The notes under the pieces were generated by a model. The model did not search any database. It was not told the DNA's origin and saw only the letters and a list, made by a program, of their open reading frames with translations. From positions 3,906,001 through 3,970,000 of the forward strand of contig NZ_CP060714.1 in assembly GCF_014395975.1 (NCBI RefSeq): a stretch of 64,000 nucleotides of DNA, written 5' to 3'. Position numbers and translations under genes: made by a program. Source of the DNA: Diaphorobacter ruginosibacter (GTDB lineage: Bacteria; Pseudomonadota; Gammaproteobacteria; Burkholderiales; Burkholderiaceae_C). This document shows positions 25,163 through 34,235 of this stretch, in pieces; position 1 is the stretch's first letter, and each line of letters starts with the position of its first letter.

Positions 25163-26584
25163 ATGAAGGCAGAGGACGTTCGCCCCAGCTACATGCGCCC
25201 CTACGACCCGCAATACGACCCGCTGGTCGATGCGACCCCCGGCCGCGGCACCGGCTATGCACCCACCTACTGGGTCGGCACCGCAGGCCTCCCTCCGGAG
25301 GATGACGGCCCCATCGCAGGCGACATCGAAGCCGACGTGGTGATCGTCGGCTCGGGCTTCACCGGCCTGTCCACCGCGCTGCACCTTGCACGTGAGCATG
25401 GCATCAAGGCCATCGTGCTCGAAGCCAACCAGACCGCCTGGGGCTGCACCAGCCGCAACGGCGGCCAGGGGCAGAACGCCAGCGGACGCCTGTACCGCTC
25501 CGGCTGGATCGAGCGCTACGGCAAGGAAACCGCGCTCAAGCTCGATGCCGAGATCCGCGAAGGCTTCCAGACCTTCAAGGACCTGGTGGCCGAGTTCCCT
25601 GAATGCGAACCGCAGCCCGGCGGCCACCTCTATATCGCCCACCGCGAGAAGAAGATGGATTTCCTGCGCAGCGAGACCAAGCTCATGCGCGACGTGTTCG
25701 GCTACGACGCGAAGATGCTGAGCAAGGAAGAGGTCCAGCGCGACTGGGTGAACGACGCCGACAGCTTTGGTGCCATGCACGAGCCCGACGGCATCGGCGT
25801 GCACCCGCTCAAGCTGGCCTTCGCCTACATGCGCAAGGCCCGCGAGCTGGGTGTGAAGATCCATCCCGCCAGCCCCGTCCTGGATGTGGAGACCCGCAAT
25901 GGCGTGCACTACCTGCGCACGCCGGGCGGCACGGTCAAGGCCCGGTCGGTGGGCTTCGCCACCGGCGGCTACACCAGCAACAAGCTGCACTCGCGCCTGC
26001 GCAACAAGATCATGCCGATCCTGTCGAACTCGCTGGTCACGCGCCCTCTCACGCAGGAAGAGCTAGCGGCCACCAATTTCAAGACCACGCAGGTGATCAC
26101 CGACACGCGCACGCTGCGCTTCTACTACCGCCGCCTGCCCGACAACCGCGTGCAGATCGGCAGCCGCAGCTCCATCACCGGTGCCGATGCGCCCAATCCC
26201 GTGCACATGGCCAAGCTGGTCGACGGTCTGCACCTCAAGTTCCCGGCACTCAAGGGCATCAAGATCGACTATTCCTGGTGGGGCTGGGTGGATGTGAGCC
26301 ACGACATGATGCCGCGCATCACACAACCCGATCCGAAGGAAACCATCTTCTACGCGGTCGGCTACGGCGGCAACGGCGTATCGTTCTCGGCACATGCCGG
26401 GCGCCGCATGGCGCAACGCATCGCTGGCAAGCACCTGAAGGCCTTCGAGCTCCCGATCTACAACTCCGAGCTCGAGTATCCCAACGTGTTCAACACGGTG
26501 CGCTCCGAAGCCTTTGCACCATTCCGACGCATGGGCCAACGCTTCCTCTACCACTGGTATCACGCCCAGGACGAACAGGGCTGA
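25163..26584 (+). CDS. tauY: FAD-dependent oxidoreductase, probable taurine dehydrogenase large subunit TauY
   Basis: A 473-residue DAO-family flavoprotein. The dinucleotide-binding motif VVIVGSGFTGLSTALHLA is at residues about 59-76, and the second FAD contact VGYGGNGVSFSAHAG lies near 400. TauXY deaminates taurine oxidatively to sulfoacetaldehyde and ammonium, passing electrons to a cytochrome. Evidence for this role is the context: divergent NTF2-fold tauX, tauABC downstream, then xsc and pta. No taurine:pyruvate aminotransferase gene is present, so this would be the entry enzyme. GGAG stands nine bases before the ATG at 25163. Related GlpD/PuuB-type oxidases are the alternative. Confidence 0.82.
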   Translation: MKAEDVRPSYMRPYDPQYDPLVDATPGRGTGYAPTYWVGTAGLPPEDDGPIAGDIEADVVIVGSGFTGLSTALHLAREHGIKAIVLEANQTAWGCTSRNGGQGQNASGRLYRSGWIERYGKETALKLDAEIREGFQTFKDLVAEFPECEPQPGGHLYIAHREKKMDFLRSETKLMRDVFGYDAKMLSKEEVQRDWVNDADSFGAMHEPDGIGVHPLKLAFAYMRKARELGVKIHPASPVLDVETRNGVHYLRTPGGTVKARSVGFATGGYTSNKLHSRLRNKIMPILSNSLVTRPLTQEELAATNFKTTQVITDTRTLRFYYRRLPDNRVQIGSRSSITGADAPNPVHMAKLVDGLHLKFPALKGIKIDYSWWGWVDVSHDMMPRITQPDPKETIFYAVGYGGNGVSFSAHAGRRMAQRIAGKHLKAFELPIYNSELEYPNVFNTVRSEAFAPFRRMGQRFLYHWYHAQDEQG

Positions 26585-26642
26585 TGCCCTGACGCCGCAA
26601 GGCGCCGCAGAACCCCCAAAACGCAGCTCCGGCTGCGCTTAC

Positions 26643-26680
26643 AGAGATCCATTCCGCAAGGAAGGATCTCTTTTTTTCTT
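26643..26680 (+). terminator. Rho-independent terminator after tauY
   Basis: An eight-base stem (AGAGATCC at 26643-26650 with GGATCTCT at 26664-26671) followed by a T-rich tract. It ends the tauY transcript, so tauABC needs its own promoter. Confidence 0.9.
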
Positions 26681-27236
26681 TTTATTTTCAACCACTTGCC
26701 AAACTTTTCTGGCATGCATCCTGCTGTGCACCAGGAGCTTGATCGGCATTTTCGATGCCTGAAAAGAGCGTCCTTATCCACTCTACGGCACAGATCAGTG
26801 AAAGCACCTACACCCACACCAACGCCCGCACGCACTTACCCGGCACCGCGCAGGCAACACCGCGCAAAGCCATGCCAGGCAACGAATCGCGCTATTCAAA
26901 CCTTATATGCATCGACCGGATGCAAAGCACATTTTTCGCACGTCCCGCAGGTTCCCATGCCACTGGACCTAACGATAGACCTCGGCTGGTTCTACTGGCT
27001 CCATCCCGTTGCTCACTACGATCCGCTTCGAAAGCCCTCTTTCACCGATGAAGCGTGGACTTTCAAAGGACGCCCCACCGCGCAGACTGCCTTGCAGGCC
27101 TTCAACGTGGAGCGAGCTCGGAATCGGTTCGGACCGGAGAAGGAGTCGGCAGGCAATACATCTGGAGTGTCAGCAACAACAAAGTGTTTTTCTGGTTTTG
27201 AAGTTCAACCGATTTCGTTTTAAAGCAATGGAGACA
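26681..27236 (+). promoter_or_regulatory. Control region upstream of tauABC
   Basis: A gap of about 556 bases between the tauY terminator and tauA. The two-part CTGG site at 26963-26995 is the only clear element; its position about 240 bases before tauA implies a long leader or a promoter downstream of it. An open frame through this stretch (26696-27223) has no recognisable family and crosses the operator, so no gene is called. Confidence 0.6.
26963..26995 (+). promoter_or_regulatory. Probable TauR operator of tauABC
   Basis: CTGGACCTAA (26963-26972) is followed by CTGGTTCTAC (26986-26995), 23 bases apart. The stretch CTGGACYTAACGATAG and the downstream CTGGTTCTAC are shared with the tauX site, although the sequence around them is unrelated. 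Confidence 0.77.
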
Positions 27237-28259
27237 ATGAAAATGACAATGCAAAAACGGTTTGTGCTGAAAGCAGGCATCGCGGCAGCAGCGCTCGCAC
27301 TCTCGGGTGTATCGGGCATCGCGGCCGCGCAGCAAAAGACAGTGACGTTCGCGAACCAGGACATGCTGGTTCCGCTGCGCCTGATCATGGAGTCCGGTGA
27401 GGTCGAGAAGGAAACCGGCTACAAGATCAACTGGCGCATGTTCTCGGGCGGCGGCGACGTGATCCGCGCCATGGCATCGGGCGATGTGCAGATGGGCGAA
27501 CTGGGCTCCAGCCCGCTCACCGCGGCGGCCAGCCAGGGCCAGGACATCAAGCTGTTCTGGATCTCCGCCGACATCGCCAGCGCCGAGGCGCTGGTGGCGC
27601 GCGACGGCAGCGGCGTCACCAGCTTCAAGAGCATGGAAGGCAAGCGCATCGGCGTGCCCTTCGTGTCCACCGCGCACTACCAGCTGATCGCCGCACTGGG
27701 CAAGGAAGGTGTGGACGCGCGCAAGGTCAACATCATGAACATGCGTCCACCGGAAATCGCCGCCGCATGGGAGCGCGGCGACATCGACGGCACGTTCGTG
27801 TGGGACCCCGTGCTCGCCAAGGTCAAGCAAAAGGGCAAGGTCCTCGCGACCTCCGGCTCCATCGCGCAGATGGGCTTCCCGACCTTCGAAGGCGTGGTGG
27901 TCACCTCCAAGTTCGCACAGGAGAACCCGGAGTTCATGGTCGCCTTCGTGAAGGCACTGAACCGTGCGAGCGCGCAGGTGCGGGACAACCTCGCGAAGTG
28001 GACCCCCGAGTCGGCCGAGGTCAAGGCCATCGCCAAGTGGTGCAAGGCCGACCCCAAGGACGTGCCGGCGGCCATGTCGCTCTACCAGTTCCCCAGCGCC
28101 CAGGACCAGCTCAACGCCCAGTGGCTGGGTGGCGGCGCGGCCAAGGCCATGGCCAACACGGCCACCTTCCTGAAATCGCAGGGCCGCATTCAGGAGGTCA
28201 AGCCCGATTACTCCGCGTTCGTGACCGACGCGTATGTGAAGAAGGCACTCGGCAAGTAA
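27237..28259 (+). CDS. tauA: Taurine ABC transporter substrate-binding protein
   Basis: A 340-residue periplasmic binding protein. The signal peptide is RFVLKAGIAAAALALSGVSG with cleavage after AAAQ. The mature part shows NQDMLVPLRLIMESGEVEKETG, the ALSGDVQMGELGSSPL-like segment and PPEIAAAWERGDIDGTFVWDP, which fit TauA rather than SsuA. It delivers taurine to TauBC. Four in-frame ATGs (27228, 27237, 27243, 27249) cluster after GGAG at 27230-27233; the exact start is uncertain by a few residues. tauB follows after 92 bases. Confidence 0.92.
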   Translation: MKMTMQKRFVLKAGIAAAALALSGVSGIAAAQQKTVTFANQDMLVPLRLIMESGEVEKETGYKINWRMFSGGGDVIRAMASGDVQMGELGSSPLTAAASQGQDIKLFWISADIASAEALVARDGSGVTSFKSMEGKRIGVPFVSTAHYQLIAALGKEGVDARKVNIMNMRPPEIAAAWERGDIDGTFVWDPVLAKVKQKGKVLATSGSIAQMGFPTFEGVVVTSKFAQENPEFMVAFVKALNRASAQVRDNLAKWTPESAEVKAIAKWCKADPKDVPAAMSLYQFPSAQDQLNAQWLGGGAAKAMANTATFLKSQGRIQEVKPDYSAFVTDAYVKKALGK

Positions 28260-28351
28260 GCCGCCGGCATCGCGAACTTCTGCGGGGTGCGTCCTCCAAC
28301 GGCCGCCCCGCAGTTCTTGGATCACTTCATTTCTTCTTGGAGGGCGGTGTC

Positions 28352-29140
28352 ATGCCTACTCTGGATATACGCGACCTGACTGTCAATTACGAAGTCAAGG
28401 GCGGACATTTGCAAGCCCTGGCCCCCGTCAACTTGACCATGCACGATGGAGACTTCGTGGTGGCGCTCGGTGCATCAGGCTGCGGCAAGACCACTTTACT
28501 CAACTGCATGGCAGGCTTCCTGGCACCATCGAGCGGCGAGATCCTGCTCGACGGCAAACCCATCGACGGCCCCGGAGCGAACCAGGGCGTGGTGTTTCAG
28601 AAACATGCCCTGATGCCATGGCTGAACGTGGTGGACAACGTGGCGCTCGGCCTGCGCATGCGCGGCGTCGACCTGAAGACGCGCACGCAGATCGCCGAAG
28701 AGAAGCTCGGCCTCGTGGGCCTGCAGAACTACACGAAGCGCGCGGTCTATGAGCTCTCGGGCGGCATGCAGCAGCGCGTGGGCATTGCGCGCGCGCTGGC
28801 CAACGACCCGGCGCTCCTGCTCATGGACGAACCCATGGGCGCACTCGATGCGTTCACGCGCGAGCAGGTGCAGGAAATCCTGCTCAAGGTCTGGAAGGCC
28901 ACCAACAAGATGGTGTTCTTCATCACCCACTCGGTGGAGGAAGCGCTGTTCCTGGCCAGCCGCCTCATCGTGATGAGCCCGAGCCCCGGGCGCATCTCGC
29001 ACGTCTACGACGACATGCCTTTCTGCCACGAGTTCCTGCGCACGGGCGATGCGCGCGCCGTGAAATCCCGTCCCGACTTCATCAAGCTGCGTGAAGAGGT
29101 TCTGAGCCTGATTCACCACCGGGAGCCCGCCAATGTCTGA
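28352..29140 (+). CDS. tauB: Taurine ABC transporter ATP-binding protein
   Basis: A 262-residue ATPase. Walker A is GASGCGKTT, the signature is LSGGMQQRVGIARAL, Walker B is LLLMDEPMGALD and the switch His is in ITHSVEEALF. The pattern VVFQKHALMPWLNVVDNVALGLRMRG fits the TauB/SsuB group. TTGGAGGGCGG precedes the ATG at 28352. The gene overlaps tauC by 8 bases. It energises uptake of taurine across the inner membrane; the surrounding degradation genes favour taurine over other sulfonates. Confidence 0.94.
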   Translation: MPTLDIRDLTVNYEVKGGHLQALAPVNLTMHDGDFVVALGASGCGKTTLLNCMAGFLAPSSGEILLDGKPIDGPGANQGVVFQKHALMPWLNVVDNVALGLRMRGVDLKTRTQIAEEKLGLVGLQNYTKRAVYELSGGMQQRVGIARALANDPALLLMDEPMGALDAFTREQVQEILLKVWKATNKMVFFITHSVEEALFLASRLIVMSPSPGRISHVYDDMPFCHEFLRTGDARAVKSRPDFIKLREEVLSLIHHREPANV

Positions 29141-30032
29141 GGCCCTACCCATGAACGATATCTCCACCTCCGCGCCGAGCACGATCGTGCGCAAGAGCCT
29201 TCCCAAATCACCGCAATCGACACCCCCCCAGGGTCCGGTGAAGACCAGCCGCTTCAAGACGCCGGGTGAAGGCTCGAGCGTCGGCATCAGCATCGCCACC
29301 GTGATCGTGTTGCTGGCGCTGTGGTTTGCCGCCACCAACCTGGGCTGGGTGAAACCACTGTTCCTGCCAAGTCCCCAGGCAGTGTTTCAGCAGTTCTACG
29401 AGTACCTGACCGGCCAGGCCAACGACAAGCCGCTGTGGCAGCACTTCTCGGCCAGCCTGCTGCGCGTGACGGTGGCCTTCTGGCTGGCGTTCATCGTGGC
29501 CGTTCCCCTGGGCATTGCCATGGGCATGTCGCGTGTCGCGCGTGGGGTCTTCGATCCACCGATCGAGTTCTACCGTCCCCTGCCTCCCCTGGCCTACCTG
29601 CCGCTGATCATCATCTGGTTCGGCATCGACGAAACGCCCAAGATCCTGCTGATCTTCCTGAGCTGCTTTGCGCCGCTGGCGCTTGCCGCCCGATCGGGCA
29701 TGCGCAGCGCAGCCCAGGAGCAGATCAACGCAGCGTACTCCATGGGAGCCAGCTACTGGCAGGTGATCCGCTACGTGATCATTCCCGCAGCCCTGCCGGA
29801 CATCCTGGTCGGCATGCGCATCGCCATCGGCTTCGGCTGGACCACGCTGGTGGCCGCCGAAATGGTGGCGGCGAACGTGGGTCTGGGCCAGATGGTGCTG
29901 AATGCGTCGAACTTCCTGCGCACCGACATCGTGATCATGGGCATCATCGTGATCGGCGTGGTGGCGTACATCTTCGACCTCTTCATGCGCTGGATCGAAA
30001 AGCGCCTGGTACCGTGGAAGGGACGCATGTAA
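29133..30032 (+). CDS. tauC: Taurine ABC transporter permease
   Basis: A 299-residue permease with six predicted membrane helices after a poorly conserved 45-residue N-terminal tail rich in Ser, Pro and Thr. The EAA loop that contacts TauB is INAAYSMGASYWQVIRYVIIPAALPDILVGMRIA. It is the last gene of tauABC and is followed by a terminator. The N-terminal tail is longer than in E. coli TauC (275 residues); a second ATG at 29151 would remove six residues only. Confidence 0.93.
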   Translation: MSEALPMNDISTSAPSTIVRKSLPKSPQSTPPQGPVKTSRFKTPGEGSSVGISIATVIVLLALWFAATNLGWVKPLFLPSPQAVFQQFYEYLTGQANDKPLWQHFSASLLRVTVAFWLAFIVAVPLGIAMGMSRVARGVFDPPIEFYRPLPPLAYLPLIIIWFGIDETPKILLIFLSCFAPLALAARSGMRSAAQEQINAAYSMGASYWQVIRYVIIPAALPDILVGMRIAIGFGWTTLVAAEMVAANVGLGQMVLNASNFLRTDIVIMGIIVIGVVAYIFDLFMRWIEKRLVPWKGRM

Positions 30033-30129
30033 CCACCACCGGAATTCCCGCCCGGCCAAAGGGCGGGACACTCTGCCGGATGGCGGCTGCAACCCGCCTG
30101 CATCACAGCAATCCGGCATTGCCTGCTTG

Positions 30130-30157
30130 GGGCGACTCGAAAGGGTCGCCCTTTTTT
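30130..30157 (+). terminator. Rho-independent terminator after tauC
   Basis: GGGCGAC (30130-30136) pairs with GTCGCCC (30145-30151) and is followed by six Ts. A GC-rich repeat (CCCGCCC/GGGCGGG) lies shortly upstream without a T run. Confidence 0.88.
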
Positions 30158-30514
30158 GTTGCTCGCCCGCCTCCATTCATGTCGTCAGAAAATGATTTCA
30201 TTGACAAACGAAAGCAGATTCTCGCCCCGATTATCGATAGACGTTATGAATTGGATCAGCCAGAAAAACATCGGCCGTGACACCTTTGGACGACATACTC
30301 CCAGCTCTCGATCAACCAACGAATCATTCCAATCGTTCCTGCACTCTTGCAGATAAATATCGGGCAGCTACTCATACCGTAGCAATAAAAAAACTATTGA
30401 AGTTTTCATTACATTCAACCCAAAGCGTTAACAAAAAATAATTGCGTCAACATTATTAATTAATAACAGCTATTGATTGCTACGATTCGATTCATCCAAG
30501 GCATTAGCTATCAG
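30158..30514. other. AT-rich gap before the serine protease gene
   Basis: A stretch of 357 bases, much richer in A and T than its neighbours from about 30340 on (runs such as ATTATTAATTAATAAC). No gene is supported. A possible promoter is TTAACA at 30428-30433 with CATTAT at 30451-30456, but it is weak. The composition change suggests that the downstream protease gene was acquired or is bound by a nucleoid protein. Confidence 0.45.
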
Positions 30515-32464
30515 ATGATCGATATGGTTAGCATTTTCAAGAAAAACAGTGTCACCTCCTTCTCCCGCATCACCGCGCTGTCGCTGGTCGTTGCCGCAGC
30601 CGGATGGATGGCTTCCAACCCCGCCCACGCAGCGGCCGACAACACTGCGGCGCGTGTGCCCGAACGCATGCAGCCCCTGTCTACCGCCGAGGAGTTCGTG
30701 CCCATGAAGCGCAGCGCTGCCGCAGCCACCGTGGCGGCGGCCCGGGTGGATCTCGGCGCATGGACCGGCACCAAGAGTGCATCGGAGGCGGCCGGCAACG
30801 TCGTGAAGATCGGCGCCACCCGCACCAGCACCACCTCAGCCACCGTGCAGGGCACGAATGCGCTGCTCCGCTGGCAGACCTCTTCACGCGGGGGCCTGGT
30901 GTCCGCGCTCACCTTCGCATCCGAAGAAGCCTTCGGCATGCGCCTGGGCGTGCTGATCGAGGCCCTGCCCGCAAGCGCCCTGCTGCGCGTCTACCAGGCC
31001 GGCTACCGCGGCGAGGCGTTCGAGATTTCCGGCCAGCGCGTGAACCAGATCATCGAGAACAACCTGAAGGCAGGCGACCGCACCGATGCCGGTCGCACAT
31101 GGTGGACGCCGGGCTTCGATGGCGAGGAAGTCACCCTGGAAATCGAGCTGCCCCCGGGCACTTCGGCCGACGGCCTTCGCATTGCCGTGCCCAGGATCGT
31201 CCACCTGTTCGACAACCTCACCGTGCGTGTCGCGCAGGAAGACGACGTACAACTCAAGATCGGCAATTCCGGCGACTGCATGCAGGACTCCACCTGCTAC
31301 GACCGCTACAGCGCACAGCGCGACGCCGTGGCCCGCATGCTGTTCGTCCGTGACGACGGCGCCTATCTCTGCACCGGCACCCTGCTCAATGACAAGACCG
31401 GCAGCGGCACGCCCTTCTTCCTGACCGCCAACCACTGCATCTCCTCGCAGGCCGTGGCCTCGACGCTGCAGACCTTCTGGTTCTACCGCTCACCCACCTG
31501 CGGCGCCCGCACCCTCTCGGCCGACAGCAAGGCACTGACGAACGGCGCCACGCTGCTGTTCAGCGCACAGGTGCCCGATGTCACGCTCCTCAGGCTGAAC
31601 GACACCCCACCGGCCGGCGCCATGTTCGCAGGCTGGGACGCCACCGCACAGACCGCCGGCACCTCCGGTGCGGGCATCCACCATCCCGCGGGCGACCTGC
31701 AGAAGATCAGCATCGGCAGGATCGTCGGCACGGCCGCCTGCACGCCCGAGGTGGGCGCATACAACTGCCAGTACACCGACGACATGACGGAAAACTTCTA
31801 CCGTGTGGAGTGGTCCAGCGGCGCGGCTCAGGGCGGCTCGAGTGGCTCCGGCTATTTCGTCAACGGCCTGCTGACCGGTGTTCTCTCCACCAGCAACGCC
31901 AACTGCAGCAACCAGGGCGGCATCAACAACTACTCGCGCTTCGACCGCATCTTCCCCCTGATCAAGCGATGGATCTATGCTGGCTCTTCCTCGTCCGCAA
32001 GCACCACCCAGGGCACCTACGCGCGCGCAGCGGTCTACAGCTTCTACAACCCGCTGACCGGCGCCCGCTTCTATACCGCGAGTGCCGAAGAACGCGACTA
32101 CCTGATCAGCCTGAAGTCCGAGTACCAGTATGAAAACACCGCGTTCTATGCGAGCGCTGCGGCCGGCGCGGGCCTGACCCCGGTCTTCCGCTTCTACAAC
32201 ACGGCATCCGGCGCCCATTTCTACACCGACAAGACCGCAGAGCGCGACCTGCTGCTGAACCTGGCAGGCACCTACCAGTACGACGGCATCGGCTGGTACT
32301 CGCCCGTCAACGCCGACAACGGCGCGGTGGCCGAATACCGCTTCTACAGCGCGGGGAAGAACACCCACCTGTACACATCGAGCACAACGGAGCGCGACGC
32401 CATCATCGCCCGTGGCGGCTACCAACTGGACGGCGTGAGCTTCCACGTCTGGCCGCAGCCATGA
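30515..32464 (+). CDS. Secreted trypsin-like serine protease with three C-terminal DUF5648-type repeats
   Basis: A 649-residue exported protein. The signal peptide runs to NPAHAAA (about residue 35). A lysyl-endopeptidase-like S1 domain occupies the middle: catalytic His in FFLTANHCISS, Asp in VPDVTLLRL and Ser in AQGGSSGSGYF, with disulfide-forming cysteines around them. The last 150 residues are three repeats of about 48 residues, each beginning FYN or FYS and containing HFYT/RFYT/HLYT then ERD, the pattern of DUF5648 surface repeats. No good ribosome-binding site precedes 30515 or the alternative at 30524. It stands alone between tauABC and cobT, and a link to taurine use is not apparent. 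Confidence 0.85.
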   Translation: MIDMVSIFKKNSVTSFSRITALSLVVAAAGWMASNPAHAAADNTAARVPERMQPLSTAEEFVPMKRSAAAATVAAARVDLGAWTGTKSASEAAGNVVKIGATRTSTTSATVQGTNALLRWQTSSRGGLVSALTFASEEAFGMRLGVLIEALPASALLRVYQAGYRGEAFEISGQRVNQIIENNLKAGDRTDAGRTWWTPGFDGEEVTLEIELPPGTSADGLRIAVPRIVHLFDNLTVRVAQEDDVQLKIGNSGDCMQDSTCYDRYSAQRDAVARMLFVRDDGAYLCTGTLLNDKTGSGTPFFLTANHCISSQAVASTLQTFWFYRSPTCGARTLSADSKALTNGATLLFSAQVPDVTLLRLNDTPPAGAMFAGWDATAQTAGTSGAGIHHPAGDLQKISIGRIVGTAACTPEVGAYNCQYTDDMTENFYRVEWSSGAAQGGSSGSGYFVNGLLTGVLSTSNANCSNQGGINNYSRFDRIFPLIKRWIYAGSSSSASTTQGTYARAAVYSFYNPLTGARFYTASAEERDYLISLKSEYQYENTAFYASAAAGAGLTPVFRFYNTASGAHFYTDKTAERDLLLNLAGTYQYDGIGWYSPVNADNGAVAEYRFYSAGKNTHLYTSSTTERDAIIARGGYQLDGVSFHVWPQP

Positions 32465-32522
32465 GCTGACGTGCCCGGGGAGAGGAAGCTGGGCGGAGCA
32501 GCGTCGCGCTCGCGCCGCCGCA

Positions 32523-34235
32523 TCACCTCTTGCACAGCAGATCCGCCACCGCCAGCAGCAACCCCTCATCCAGGTTCTGCTGCAGATCGACAGCCAGCCG
32601 CTGGCGGTAGAAAACGCCAAGATCCAGCCCCACCCCCAGCGCGCACACCTTCACATCTCCGGCCCGCTCCCGCGCTGCCAGCACCTGCCGCAAATGCTGG
32701 TCGAGATAGTGCTCGTCGTTCACCTGATGCGTCGCGGTATCCATCGGGCAGCCGTCGGAGATCACCATCAGGATGCGCCGCTTCGCGGACCTCCCAAGCA
32801 GGCGCTGGCACGCCCACTCCACCCCCTCGCCATCGATGCCTTCGCGAAACAGGTCGGCCTTGCGCAAAGCGGCAATGCCGGCGCGGCCATGGCGCCAGCG
32901 CTTGCCCCCGTCCTTGAAGACGATGTGCAGGCGCTCGTTCAAGCGACCGGGAAACTGCGGCTGGCCCGCACGCTGCCATTCGCGGCGCACGCGGCCGCCG
33001 TTCCAGGCACCGGTCGAAAAGCCCAGCACCTCGACACTGGCACCCGCCATGTCGAGGGCCCGCCCCAACACGTCGACCAGGATGGACATGTGCCGGGAAT
33101 GCCCCTTCATCGATCCCGAGCAGTCCAGCAGGAAGGTCACCGCCGTCTCGTTGACGGGCCTGTCGGCCTCGTCCTTGAAGATCGCGCGCTGCTGCGGGTC
33201 GCTCACCAGCTGCGTGAGCCGCCCTGCGTCGAGGTGGCCCTCCTCCAGGCCGAAGTTCCAGCCATCGCGCTGGTGCTTGGCAAGGCGCATCTGGAAGTGC
33301 CGTGCAAGCCGCCCCACGTGCAGCCCGGAGCGCGCGATCTCGTCGTCCATGCTGGCACGGAACTCCGCAAGCTGCGATGCTCGGATGAGCTCGGTGGCCT
33401 GCTCCTCGCGATCGTACTGGCGCGAGAAGACGCGGTAGGTCTGCGACGAGCTGGCCCATGCGCGGCTGTCGCCGGTCTGCGCCACGGGCAGTTCGTCCAG
33501 GTTCTGCGATTCGAAATGCAGCGGCAGCGCAAAGCTGCTGCGGCGCTTGGGATTGCCGTTGCCGCGCGGCGCATCTTCCTGCGCGGCGCGAACCGCCTCG
33601 CCCACCCAGCGCGCCACGGCCAGCGCGGGCTCAATGAAAGCGGACTGGTCTTCGCGCGTGCGGCGCAGTTGCACCCAGAAGCGGCCGAGGTGCGGCGACA
33701 TGGCCATGCGCGTGGATTCGATCGCGTCGGACATCCGGTCGGGCATCTCCTGATCGGTCAGGCGACTCCATGCCGTCAATGCCACGGCGAACAGCAGGAT
33801 GCCCAGGCTGCTTTCGGTCAGTCCGGAATCGCCGAAAGCCTGCGCCCATTGCAGAAAGCGCTGGCGCATGTTCTCGCGCGCGCCGGGCCACGCCTGCGGC
33901 ACCAGGCTCTCGACCCGCAGCTGTTCGAGCAGCTCGAACACCAGCCGCTCGACCGGATCGGCGGGCAGGTGCGCGCGGTGCAGGCTGGCGTCGCTCGAGC
34001 ACAGCCTCAGCCCCACGCTGTCGAGCATGCCACGCTGGTCTGCCAGCTCCGCGGGAACGTTGGTGTGGTGCGCCGCAGGCAGCGCCTGTGGCATGGTGCC
34101 GGCATACAGCGTCTGGCCGCTCCACTGCAGCGATGCATCGCCCGTGATGGCGCGCAGCATGGCCCCGCCCCAGGCCTCCATCTCGGCCAGGGTGGGGGCC
34201 GGTCTCGCCGAAGCGTTGCCTGTGTCAGCCGACAT
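32523..34235 (-). CDS. cobT: CobT-like protein with C-terminal VWA domain
   Basis: A 570-residue protein with a C-terminal VWA domain whose MIDAS motif is FLLDCSGSMKGHSRH. The helical N-terminal half (LRVESLVPQAWPGARENMRQ) and the VWA arrangement match CobT, the regulatory partner of the CobS ATPase in aerobic cobaltochelatase. Unlike typical CobT, the acidic linker before the VWA domain is short. Its start overlaps cobS by 11 bases. CobN, the metal-inserting subunit, and other cobalamin genes are absent from the window, so the pair may serve a different client. It ends the iclR-cobS-cobT operon. Confidence 0.85.
   Translation of the reverse strand: MSADTGNASARPAPTLAEMEAWGGAMLRAITGDASLQWSGQTLYAGTMPQALPAAHHTNVPAELADQRGMLDSVGLRLCSSDASLHRAHLPADPVERLVFELLEQLRVESLVPQAWPGARENMRQRFLQWAQAFGDSGLTESSLGILLFAVALTAWSRLTDQEMPDRMSDAIESTRMAMSPHLGRFWVQLRRTREDQSAFIEPALAVARWVGEAVRAAQEDAPRGNGNPKRRSSFALPLHFESQNLDELPVAQTGDSRAWASSSQTYRVFSRQYDREEQATELIRASQLAEFRASMDDEIARSGLHVGRLARHFQMRLAKHQRDGWNFGLEEGHLDAGRLTQLVSDPQQRAIFKDEADRPVNETAVTFLLDCSGSMKGHSRHMSILVDVLGRALDMAGASVEVLGFSTGAWNGGRVRREWQRAGQPQFPGRLNERLHIVFKDGGKRWRHGRAGIAALRKADLFREGIDGEGVEWACQRLLGRSAKRRILMVISDGCPMDTATHQVNDEHYLDQHLRQVLAARERAGDVKVCALGVGLDLGVFYRQRLAVDLQQNLDEGLLLAVADLLCKR

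Noticed and set aside
26696..27223. A 175-codon open frame between tauY and tauA
   Set aside because: It crosses the TauR-like operator at 26963-26995, has no domain and runs through non-coding-looking sequence.
30045..30070. CCCGCCC/GGGCGGG repeat after tauC as a terminator
   Set aside because: It has no T run; the later repeat at 30130-30157 has one.
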